From contig JAJEKV010000005.1 in NCBI GenBank assembly GCA_021234155.1, positions 15,784,826 through 15,848,825 of the forward strand: a stretch of DNA of 64,000 nt. Reading direction: 5' to 3'. The position numbers and the translations under genes were made by a program. Shown one piece after another: positions 22,998 to 32,644 of this stretch (the stretch's first letter is position 1; each line of letters begins with the position of its first letter). The DNA comes from Isoetes taiwanensis (Eukaryota; Streptophyta; Lycopodiopsida; Isoetales; Isoetaceae). The notes under the pieces were generated by a model. The model saw only the letters and a program-made list of their open reading frames with translations. It had not been told where the DNA came from and made no database searches.

Positions 22998-23559
22998 GTT
23001 GTTCAATTCTGTAAACGTAATAAAGCCATCCATAATAATTTGGATGCATAAACCCACGCATTCGTGGTCATCTACATGATGCTAAAGCCACCTCTAAGTG
23101 GTACTCCATAGGGCACTAACTCTTCTAGGTCCTTGATGACAATGTTCACTCAAGACCTAAAAACTCTCAACCTAGATCTTGTTGGAAGTTCCCAAGATCA
23201 AAAGGGGGAGAAGTTAGGGAAAGCCATAAGCACATGGCACACCCATTTTATGTGTGAAGAGTAGTTGGAGTTATTCTGGAAGTTTGATCTTATAAACTTC
23301 CAAAGGCTTGGATAAGTTCAAGTATTGCAGCTTACAAAGTTAAGGGTAAGTCCACAACCCTAGTGGCGTCTAACTTGTAATTTGGGAATAAACCCACATT
23401 AGATGGCACCCATAGTAATGAATGAAGACCACGTTATGGTGGTAATGTTTATCATGAAACTGCAAGTAAAGAAAGGAGCAATGAAGACTCCAAGATGAAG
23501 CTACAAAATTCTCAAGAAGAAGATTATACGAAGGTTTGTTCATGAAGATTAAGGGGGAG

Positions 23560-23771
23560 TATTAACAGAAATGAATAAGGATTAATCTCCCTGAACAAAC
23601 ACAATCAGTTTGTGCTTGTACACATCATCAATCCATGCCAAAGGACATGATGATGTGGAAGTGTCCATTCATGAAGAGATGCAACTCATGCCTCTTCACT
23701 GACTGTGTAAAGCCATAATCCAGGCTCTTTGGATTAATCTTGAATACATGCAATTTTCCTGATTATTAACA
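23560..23771 (+). repeat. 3' LTR of element B
   Basis: 212 bases, preceded by aagggggag and followed by the ATTGG target duplicate (23772-23776). Confidence 0.95.
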
Positions 23772-23950
23772 ATTGGGCTGCTATAGAGGGATCTTCACAG
23801 GTCATATACACCCTAATATCTACAGCAAATGCTGATCATGATGTGTGGGCAACTAATTTCAATGATAAGCTGCCCATAGATTTAGCTTATGAATTCAAAC
23901 ATGCCCCTGCTGTCAAAGCAATTTGGGAGGCTATGAGAAGCTCTCTATAA
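23772..23950 (+). pseudogene. Ankyrin-repeat gene fragment, 3' part
   Basis: It continues the frame broken by element B: AAIEGSSQVIYTLIS, then a second repeat-like stretch KLPIDLAYEFKHAPAVKAIW, to TAA at 23948-23950. Removing the element and one ATTGG copy rejoins codons without a shift, which confirms that the insertion hit coding sequence. The stop probably marks the natural or near-natural end of the exon. Confidence 0.65.
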
Positions 23951-25540
23951 TTGAGCGCATGGCACGTAGCAGAGGGTTTGCATCAGATGGAAAAGGTGAC
24001 AAAAGCCCAGTGATTATCTTTGAAATGGGGATTTCAGGAGTTTTGTGAATTGAAAGAAATTGTTACGATATGTAGACTCAATAGCTTGGCTAGATTACCA
24101 AAGCCTTCCGGTATGGGCTTTGTGCAATTGAATGGATGACTCTCCCATCGTGTTCCTCATGAGGTGCAGGCCATGGTTGCATCCATGGATGTAATTCTAT
24201 CATCCGCCATTCTGTTTGCCGCAACTTTTCTATCTAAAAACTCTATTAGATGCCGGTTCATTTGTGGAGAACTCTAACTCAGAAAAATCAATTTCCCTGA
24301 AGATTTACACTGGCCCAATGTTGAGCTCCCCATGTTTTGGGCGATTAGACAGAAGAAATTTTCGGTTCAGGGCTTTAAAAAATTGAGCACTGAAGCCTAA
24401 TTTGTTTAAAGGACACCTTTTGCTGGATATTGATACGAAGTATAGCACGGGGGAGTGGTCCACAATGACAAGGTTATATGGCATGGCAAAATATGGCAAA
24501 GTTGTTGCTAATGGGCAAGGAATATTATTAAGAGACATGGGCATAGTTTGAACTATTGAACAATAAAAGGTGATCACATTTAAGATGAGGTCGAGGTTTC
24601 TAAAGATAAGGGCTTTTTCCTGGTAAAAGGGCATTGACATCTTTTGAAAAAGAGTGGACGATGTGCAACCGAAGGGAGATATTATCATAAAAAGGCAAAG
24701 GACGTTATATATGGCATCGATTTGTTAGTGGAGAACAGGGGAGCGGCTATTACAGAATAGGGAGGAGGGCGACCTGGATAGGACTTCCTGGCCGTGTACA
24801 GTAACTTGTAGACCATGAACAGGGATTTGTGGGCGAACTCCTGTATCTGGAAGTCTGGGTTATTCAGAGTGCCGACACATGGAGCAGCACTTTTGGACCA
24901 ATGAATAGTAACTCTTGGCCTATAAACAGGAGTTTTAGACGGTAGAAGGATCGTGGCTGAAAATCCAGAATCAGGAACACACAGATGAGCATCGGATTGA
25001 GCATAGAGGCAGGCCCAAAGCCTTTAGAAGATCACCAGAGTTGATTACAGCAAAGCCGAGTTATTGCAGGACCTGGTCGATCTCTGCTCAGAATTGCTGA
25101 ATCAAGATTTGGAGCCGAGTCCTTCAAACCAGCTTAACTTCAGAGATCACAACCATTCTGCAGCGGAGATTAGAGATTGAGTTACCGATTATTCAGATGA
25201 GGATTTATGATACAGCAGTGGATCTTCTTATCCGGTTTGCTGAATGCCAGTTGTGCTCATGGTCTTCGCGGAGATACCAGAGATTTGCTAAGCCAGTTGC
25301 CATGTTATTGCTGAAACCTTGTGGACCCGGTTGGGTGGTTAACGTGCTTACCAATGTATTTGTCTGGAATGTATGGTAATTGAATCATGTTCTACAGTTA
25401 AGATGCACTTAAGATGCTGTTGATCAGTTGAATAATTTCCCTATAAACAATGAATCGTATCAGATATCTCAAACGCAGAAGCAAAATAAGCTGTCAAGAT
25501 CAGAACTTACCGGGGTTTTTTTTAAGGGTTCCCGCGTTTG
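23951..25540. other. Unassigned region right of the ankyrin fragment
   Basis: No gene recognised. The longest frame is 24305-24688 on minus (127 codons), without a motif. The sequence looks like old intergenic or intronic DNA before the tandem array. Confidence 0.4.
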
Positions 25541-25890
25541 TGTTGCAAGCCGGTACATGAATTTTGCGAGTACCACACCATACAAAGCTGTTTGATAATT
25601 TCGTTCGCATAAACGAATTCATGAGTAAGGTGGCCTACCTATGCTGATGCCGCTTACGTGAGCAGGTGGGTAGACAGGTAGATGAAGCAAGCCAGAAAGA
25701 CGGCAAATTTGAGATGCGGCAAGCGCAGAATGCCTTCTGGGTGGGAGATGGGAGAACGTAGATAAAGCTAATTCTAATTCTAATTCTAATAATCATATAT
25801 ATATGCAAGAAAATTAATACGTCCTATACCGCATTGTTCCAGTTTTAGCATGTCCTTATATTCCCTTTAATTCTCCTGGATTCCCTTACA

Positions 25891-25943
25891 TTCTAGAAAT
25901 TTCTAGAACATTTTAGAACTTTCTGGAACATTTTGAAACTTTC
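25891..25943. promoter_or_regulatory. Heat-shock-element-like array 1
   Basis: Alternating TTC and GAA triplets spaced by two bases: four perfect units, one mismatch, then three more. Heat-shock factor trimers bind three or more such inverted pentamers. Binding is inferred. Confidence 0.55.
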
Positions 25944-26032
25944 AAAACATCCTAGAATATTATAGTCTATTTTATCTTAATTAAAACATTACCCTTAAGT
26001 AATTTGAAACATAAATTATTTATAGAATTAAT

Positions 26033-26098
26033 GCTTGGTCTAGTGGTTAGAGTGGGGGGTTTGGGGGGTTGAGGAGCAGGGTTCAAATCCCCCCAATA
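26033..26098 (+). repeat. tRNA-like SINE head, copy 1
   Basis: Box A tggtctagtgg fits the pol III consensus perfectly. Box B is ggttcaaatcc (one change from ggttcgaatcc). No acceptor stem closes, so it is not a tRNA gene. The head resembles tRNA-Gln or tRNA-Glu. Confidence 0.65.
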
Positions 26099-27037
26099 AC
26101 ATAAAAATTTTTAAAAGCCTTTCCTTAAGGAACGAGCATTCAATATGAGCCTTAGGATCTTAGACTTGATCAACGATCAAGATCTCACCATATAAAACCA
26201 ATATGAGCCGTAGGATCTATTACATATAATTCCCAAAGCCACGTGGACCGTAGGATGTGTCCCCAAGCCACGTGAGCCGTCGGATCTCGGACCGACGGTC
26301 AGGTAGACAGGTAGATGAAGCAAGCCAGAAAGGCGGCAAATTTGAGATGCGGCAAGCGCAGAATGCCTTCTGGGTGGGAGATGGGAGAACGTAGATAAAG
26401 CTAATTCTAATTCTAATAATCATATATACAAGAAAATTAGCACGTCCTACGGTGCATGTTCCTACGGAGCAAGTTCCAATTTTAGCATAATGCGTCCTAC
26501 GGCACATTGTTTCAGTTTTAGCATGTTCTTACGGTGCAAGGCCCTGTCGTGCTTTAAGTAACCAACGATTCTACAGAGATTCTCTTGTGATTCCTCTATA
26601 TTCTTCAACATTCTATGTACTATATTTAGCATTCATGAAGAATCCTCTAGATTCTCATGATTGAGGTGCTTACCCATGAGCATTTAGAACCTTCCAAAAT
26701 AATCTATTTTGGATCTGTGCAACATTTCTAAAACACTTTCTATTTTTAGACTGAGGCGCTTACCCTGAGCATCTAAAACATTTTTTTTTCAAGATTTATA
26801 TTGTACACCTTTATTATGAAACATTTTAGAACATTCTATTGTGGCTCTTTGCAAAATCTTAAAAAAACTCTAAGATTTCATCAAGATTTTCTTAGATTCC
26901 CTTAGATATTATGAAGATTCCTTTAGATTCAACTAGATTTTAAGAGATTCCCTTAGACTTGTAAATATCTTCCTAGATTCTCTTACAATTTATGACATTT
27001 CCTTAGATTCCCTTTAATTCTCCTGGATTCCCTTACA

Positions 27038-27095
27038 TTCTAGAAATTTCTAGAACATACTAGAACTTTCTGGAACATTCTGAAACTTTCAAAAC
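27038..27095. promoter_or_regulatory. Heat-shock-element-like array 2
   Basis: Starts ttctagaaatttctagaac (four perfect alternating units) and continues with imperfect units. Confidence 0.55.
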
Positions 27096-27236
27096 ATCCT
27101 AGAACTTTCTGAAGTATTTCCCTATTCCCTTACATTCCCGAAGATTCCCCTACATTCTAGAACTTATTAGAATAATTTGGGACTTTCTGGAAGGATTCTC
27201 TTAGATTCCCCTTAGCTTCTCTTATATTCCAAAACA

Positions 27237-27293
27237 TTCTAGAATATTCTGGAACTTTCTAGAACATTCTAGAAGATTTTAGAACTTTCTGGA
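27237..27293. promoter_or_regulatory. Heat-shock-element-like array 3 (eight perfect units)
   Basis: From 27237 eight TTC/GAA units follow one another at exact five-base spacing, then TTT-GAA-TTC. This is the longest perfect run in the window. Confidence 0.6.
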
Positions 27294-27408
27294 GCCTCCA
27301 GAACATTCTAGAACTTTCTTGAACTATCTAGAATGTTATATTCTATTTTATCTTAATTAGAATATTACCCTTAAGTATATTTAAAACATAAATCTTCATA
27401 GAATTAAT

Positions 27409-27475
27409 GCTTGGTCTAGTGGTTAGAATGGGGGGCTAGGGTGTTAATGACCAGGGTTTAAATCCCCCCAATAAC
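27409..27475 (+). repeat. tRNA-like SINE head, copy 2
   Basis: Box A tggtctagtgg is intact. Box B is degraded to ggtttaaatcc, consistent with C-to-T decay at CpG. Confidence 0.65.
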
Positions 27476-28621
27476 ATAAAACATTTTAAAAGCCTTTCCT
27501 TAAGGGACGAGCATTCAACATGAGCCTTAGGATCTTAGACTCGATCAACGATTAAGATCTCATCATATAAAAGCAATATGAGCCGTAGGATCTATTACAT
27601 ATAATTCCCAAAGCCATGTGGACCGTAGGATATGTGCCAAGCCACCTGAGCCGTAGGATCTCAGATCGACGATCAGGATCAAGATCAACCTGGACCGTTA
27701 GATCGATTACATATAAATCCCAAAGCCATGTGCACCGTAGGATGTGTTCCAAGCCACTTGAGCCGTAGGATCTCGGACCAACGATCAGGATCAAATCAAC
27801 CTGGACCGTAGGATCGCTTACATATGATCGTATACAAACTCCCAAGCCATATGAGCCGTAGGATACGTCCCAAAGCCACGTGAGCCGTAGGATCTCGGAT
27901 CAACGGTCGGATTCAAGAGGACAAACATAAAAACATATATATGTTATGTTATGATATATCTATACAAGAAATTTAATGCGTCCTACGGTGCATGTTCCAT
28001 TCTCTAAGATTCTACCAAGGTTCTTTTAGAGGGTTCGTGAGCATTTCTCTAAATTTTATAAGATTCTTTCTATATTCCATTAGATTTCTAAAAGATTCTT
28101 TCTAGATTCCATTAGATTTCTCTAGATTCTCCAAGATTTTATGAAGATCCCCTTAGATTCTCTTAGATTCATTTAGATTTTATGAGATTGCCCCAGGTTC
28201 CCTTACATTACATGAGATTCAAAGAGATTCTATAAAGATTCCCTTAGATACTCTAAGATTTCATCAACATTTTCTTAGATTCCCTTAGATTTTATGAAGA
28301 TTCCTTTAGATCCTCCAAATTTTAAGAGATTCCCTTAGGCTTGTAACTATTTTCCTAGATTCTCTTATATTTTATAAGATTTTCTTACATTTTATTAGAT
28401 TCTTCTGGATTCCTTTACATTCTAGAACTTTTTAGAACATTCTAAGACTTTCTGGAACATTCTAAGACTTTAAATATATTCTAGAACTTTCTGGAAGTAT
28501 TTCCCTAGATTTCTTTACATTCTCGTAGATTCCCCTACATTCTAGAACATTGCAAAACTTATTAGAACAATTTGGAACTTTCTGGAAGAATTTTCTTAGA
28601 TCCCCCCTGGATTCTCTTATG

Positions 28622-28656
28622 TTCTAGAAGTTTCTAGAAGATTCTAGAACTTTCTA
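28622..28656. promoter_or_regulatory. Heat-shock-element-like array 4
   Basis: Seven alternating TTC/GAA units at five-base spacing, followed by further imperfect ones to about 28700, just before the insertion point of element D. Confidence 0.55.
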
Positions 28657-28761
28657 GAGCCTTCCAGAACATTCTAGAACCTTCTTGAACTAGCTAGAAT
28701 GTTATAGGCTATTTTATTTTAATGGTAACATTACCCTTAAGTACATTTGAAACATAAAATT

Positions 28762-29318
28762 TGTTTGGGGTCTGGGTTCGGGAACTCCTGGAAGACAGCC
28801 CTCTGTGAGGACCCGTGGATCTAACAGGAGAATCCGGGAGACTATGTCACGCGGGATTTGCAAGAAGAGAACAAGAAAAAGAAAACAGAACAAAGAGAAC
28901 AATGAGAGGAAAATGATAAGCTTCCTTGATATCAATGATGAACATACATGAGCTCTCGCAATCGAGAGAAGACTGAAAAGAGACAAGACTCAAAACTCAT
29001 CTAGCCCTCATCTGCTAGCTCTACTCATATATATAGTACAATGGCCTTTGGCCCAATATAGACACTCTGACTGATCTCGGTGCCGACTCCTTGAAGGAGG
29101 CCTGATTTGCAGGAATGCTAGCGGTGCCTCTTGAGGTGCCTGGGATCACGCTGACGCAGGCGGTGATGGCCCGTCACTTGTCTGAGCGCCTCCTTTTCCG
29201 CGGCTTGGTCTTCTATGGGGCCTTGGATGACTGACCCGTAGTTGACTGTGGGTCCTTGTTCTTGACCTGGTCCGTCGTATGCATGAATAGTCCTGTACCA
29301 GGAGGCACAGGACTAACA
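28762..29318 (-). repeat. 3' LTR of element D
   Basis: 557 bases, matching 52258-52810. In element sense a TATATATA box lies at about 29028-29035, downstream of a CCAAT-type box, and would serve the transcript start in the 5' copy. Confidence 0.9.
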
Positions 29319-30495
29319 CTCCCCCCCACCAAACGACACTCAGAGTGAAGAAAAGGAGGAAGTGTTTCTGAGGGCGGGAAGCCATCTGTCTGAAAGTGAT
29401 CCTCACGGGAGTGAGGACGGGCACCATTATGGTACTTGCCAATGAGATCCTAGCGTGTTTGAAGAGCAGGAGGAGTGTTGAGGCCAAAGAGCGTGATCTC
29501 GCATCAATGAGAAAACGAGATCGCACCATGCTCTTCAAGGGCAATGGGCGCCCTCAAGAAACAAACTGACATTCCATGAGTAGGCAGGTCTGGAGGCCGA
29601 AGGCACTGACGCTGGCATTCGGATTGCAGTGAAAAATGGGACGCTGCCGATTTAAGGAGCTGAGCAAGATGCATTTGAGAGCAGCACAAAAACCTGCTTG
29701 AAGATGGACTGAAGGATCTGGTGAGGTGGCGGCATTCTGCAAGAAGGTGTCAAGACCATGAAGCGCATCAGCAGGGCATTGCCAACCACGCTCATTAGCA
29801 ATATAGATCCAATTCATGGTGTTATCAAGAGTGGCACCCTCCTCTTAAGTGGAGCGGCGAACAAAACGGGGATCCCACCGGAGATCCGTCGAGATCTGAG
29901 GTGGAGTCCATCCAGCATGGCCATCCATGACCTTGGTCCAAAAGGGGAGACGCCAATCAGGGGTCAGGAACCTGGGGCGTGGAGAAACACCTAGGGAAGC
30001 ATAGGGAGAGGGAACCATGCCCGTGGGCGTGGGTTGCTGAGCCTGCTCCCGGAATGCACTGACAAGGGCCGGATCAAGGGCTTTGCACCAACGATCCCAG
30101 ACAGAGGCAGAGAGTTGAGAGTTGACAGGAGGGCTATCCCAGCCCGTGGGGACTGTCTTGCTATCCAGAAGAACACTTAATTGATTATAACCTGCTAGGT
30201 GTTGGATATATACTTGTGCATAGGGAAGATCCCTGATGTCCCGTGATACTTCCTTATTTGTTGCAAAGACTTCCGCTTGCCGTAGAGGCAAATGATGAGC
30301 AAGCTCGTGCATGTACTCTTGATGAAGAGCGCAGTGTCCGAGCATGATCAGCGAGATAGGGGTTGTTATCCGTAGCAACCATTGAAGGGTGGGGGTCACC
30401 CCGAAAGTTCTGGCCGCGGCCCATCCCGAAATCTCTCCCCGTATCACCCAGATAGAAATCATGAAAATGTAAGCCATGGGCTGAACAACTCTCAA
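29146..30495 (-). pseudogene. Element D extra ORF, last part (unknown product)
   Basis: Minus-strand frames 29845-30495 (216 codons), 29554-29817 and 29146-29544 follow each other with short gaps and probably belonged to one protein. The first contains SVWDRWCKALDPALVSAFRE and several Trp-rich turns (WRLPFWTKVMDGHAGWTPPQ). No known domain is recognised. It lies between the coiled-coil ORF and the polypurine tract, where Tat/Athila elements may carry an additional gene. No signal peptide or clear membrane segment supports an envelope-like role. Confidence 0.45.
29319..29332 (-). other. Polypurine tract of element D
   Basis: Element-sense ggtgggggggag directly abuts the 3' LTR start TGTTAGTCC. 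Confidence 0.85.
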
Positions 30496-30936
30496 GGTGA
30501 TGAAGTCCCGGATCGTCGCAGTTGAATGAGATCAAAGACCAAAAGGGCACAAAGATAAACCTTTGTCTTCAATTGAGAGTTCCGCCGGATCCAAGAAAAC
30601 CGCAGCGCAGTGAACATCCACGTGACCATCAGCCCATGCCACTTCAGAAGAAAGAGGTGGCGGCGGGCAACCACATAATCCGGATAGCGTGAAGGAACCG
30701 GGAAATCAACAGCAAAAGGTTGCTAACGATGGCAATATAGCCGCCAAGTTTGGTCCGAGCCTCATCGCCAGATCGAATAGCGTCTTTATGAATCGTTGTT
30801 CAAGGTCACGGATCCGTGGTCCTTTTCTAAAAGGCGTGGACTGGTCACGGACCCGCTTCGAAAGTGTTGACCGTGAGGTGGATTGCCCAGAGCATTGAGC
30901 CGGGCATGGCAATCTCAGCCATCAAGAATTTTCGCT

Positions 30937-31716
30937 TCAAACCTCCGTAAGCTGATCTTGGAGAGATGTGAGCTGAGAGGTTAAAGAGGCAATTTGAGCG
31001 TCACGCTCAGTAAGGTTTTGAACTTGAGTGCTGTAATTGTCACAAAGCTCTGAGTACAAGGCGTCGAGCTTAGCAATATCTTTCTCCTTGTTACCCAGGA
31101 GGGTATCTTTGGACTTGTTTTGCTCCAATAAGTCCTGAATTTCGGATTGGAGCTGAGCCTGCTGATCTGCAAGTAGGCTGGTCTGATCCTGTGCACTTTT
31201 GAGATCTATACGGGCCTGTAAGAGAGCTCCGTGCTTTTCTTGAAGTTGGACCTCCAAAGTTTGAACTTGTGCAAAGGCAGCTTTGAAGGTCACTTGAACC
31301 GCGATCCGAGGCCTCCAGGGGCTTTGAACCCCATTCATAAGAGCTTCTTGGGATTCTTGTAACTTGATAACAAAGAGCTTGAGCATCCCGGCCGATATCG
31401 ATACAACAAATTTAATTTTAGGGTGCTGGGGTGGTGGAGCCTGCTGCTGCCTAGTTTGCGATGTTTGTGAGACATGGTGAAACTGAATTTTGGATTTTGT
31501 AGCGAGGAGGAGACAAGTGACATGAGTGCAATGTTGACATGACCAAAGAAGAAGGGCGTGAAGTGCCGACTTGGTGAGTCCGAGGAAGGGACCGAGTGGA
31601 ATCATGAGAATGAGGAGGTGGGGAGGAAAGTAATGATGGATGATGGCTTGAAGGTGGCCTCCCCACTTAAAACTTCGTGAGATAGAAGTGGCGGAGAAGA
31701 CTCGGTAGAACATCAA
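30937..31716 (-). pseudogene. Element D extra ORF, coiled-coil part
   Basis: Open frame of 259 codons. The first 90 residues are Leu/His-rich. From about residue 110 onward the sequence is strongly helical with heptad-like Leu/Gln/Glu spacing (QVQTLEVQLQEKHGALLQAR, then LLADQQAQLQSEIQDLLEQN), ending in SLTSQLTSLQDQLTEV. This predicts a long coiled coil, probably for oligomerisation. Its N-terminal frame continues, after a shift, from the ORF at 31845-32426. Together they may form one gag-like or structural protein downstream of pol. Confidence 0.55.
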
Positions 31717-31844
31717 TTGGGGCCAATCAATATGGTGGTTGGAGTGCGAAAGCGATGAGCACTATATTATAGAAAGGCTTATTGATATGGGTGTTCTTGA
31801 TAGAATACCCAAGGAACTTGCGCCACAGAAACTTAACAAAAGTT

Positions 31845-32426
31845 TCATGGGGCTTGTCGACATTTGTCGCGATGCACATTGGCTTGATAAGAAGGTGCAC
31901 CAAACTCGACATCTAGATCCCGTATGGCGCACCAAGATAAACAAGGGGTTTGCAAAGGAATATGGAATACCTCTGAAATCAGGTGTTGAGTCGGCGAAAT
32001 GGTGGTGCCATCGACCACAGTGGTGTATCCATGTGGGCTGTTGACGATGTGAGCGATGAACTGCTTCAACTGGTCAGGATTTGGAGCCGGAAGTTCCATT
32101 TGAGAGAATTCATAAAGCTTCTGGCGTTCGGCGACTTCACGATTCGGGCCAACAAGGGCTTCACGGAAAGTGGGCGTCAAGAAAGATACAGACTCGAAAA
32201 GAGCCGGTTCCCTGGGAGCAGTAGCTTGAAGTGTAGAAAATTTTGGTGCAGCCATGGCAAAGAGCTGTGGAAAAGCACGGTGATGCAAAGGCGGAGGATG
32301 AAGGCAAAGAACGGAGGACGAAGGCGCAGAGAGACGAAAGGGTTTAGGGCGCGCAAATGGAGGCGAAGGGGTATGATGAGGGTGAAACAGCAACCGTGGA
32401 TGGTGCCAGATGTCGAAAGATGCCAA
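31845..32426 (-). pseudogene. Element D extra ORF, plant transposon-protein-like N-terminal part
   Basis: Open frame of 193 codons, in the same sense as pol, just beyond the element C insertion. Its middle reads LYEFSQMELPAPNPDQLKQF, then VVDGTTISPTQHLISEVFHI. This recalls the putative plant transposon protein domain found in accessory ORFs of plant gypsy elements (a strand with GxxIxF/P followed by an IxxVFxI helix). The first 60 residues are Pro/His/Ser-rich and may be untranslated leader. An ATG at MAAPKFSTLQ is a likely real start. The assignment is by eye and tentative. Confidence 0.45.
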
Positions 32427-32644
32427 GGAGGCGATGGAGAGGCAAGAATTTGGCTAAGTCCCCCAAACAACAAAGGGAGAAGTAATGACCGGTGGAGATG
32501 AGACGTGAGAGAATGATCAGATGTGACAGGTGGCCAAAGGACACACATTAATGTTTGACGGGTATGAAAAGAAGGAATGGCATTTAATGCTGGCAACTCG
32601 GAGTGGTATAGCTTTAAAATGAAGGTGTCAGATGGTACCATGGC

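Larger units (their letters stand above)
21128..23771 (+). mobile_element. SIM-LTR element B, complete, inserted in an ankyrin exon
   Basis: A complete copy in plus orientation, 2644 bases long. The LTRs at 21128-21339 and 23560-23771 (212 bases each) differ at four positions by eye. The target-site duplication ATTGG lies at 21123-21127 and 23772-23776. The initiator-Met primer site starts at 21340 and the polypurine tract is at 23551-23559. Its interior parallels element A, but the SIM ORF is broken by a CAG to TAG change at 22455-22457. It lies in inverted orientation to element A, 759 bases away. Confidence 0.95.
25541..28761. repeat. Tandem array of about 1.37-kb units, left part
   Basis: Each unit runs, in plus orientation: AT-rich DNA with TTCnnGAA pentamers, acccttaag...gaaacataaat, a tRNA-like head, agcctttccttaagg, then repeats of ccgtaggatc. 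The tRNA-like heads start at 26033, 27409 and, after subtracting element D, an equivalent of about 28778, giving a period near 1.37 kb. A 200-base block at 25667-25870 recurs at 26309-26530. No protein-coding gene. The array continues at 52811-54100 beyond element D. Confidence 0.75.

Noticed and set aside
26033..26098. tRNA gene
   Set aside because: Box A and box B are present, but no acceptor or anticodon stem closes, and the sequence recurs as part of a longer repeat.
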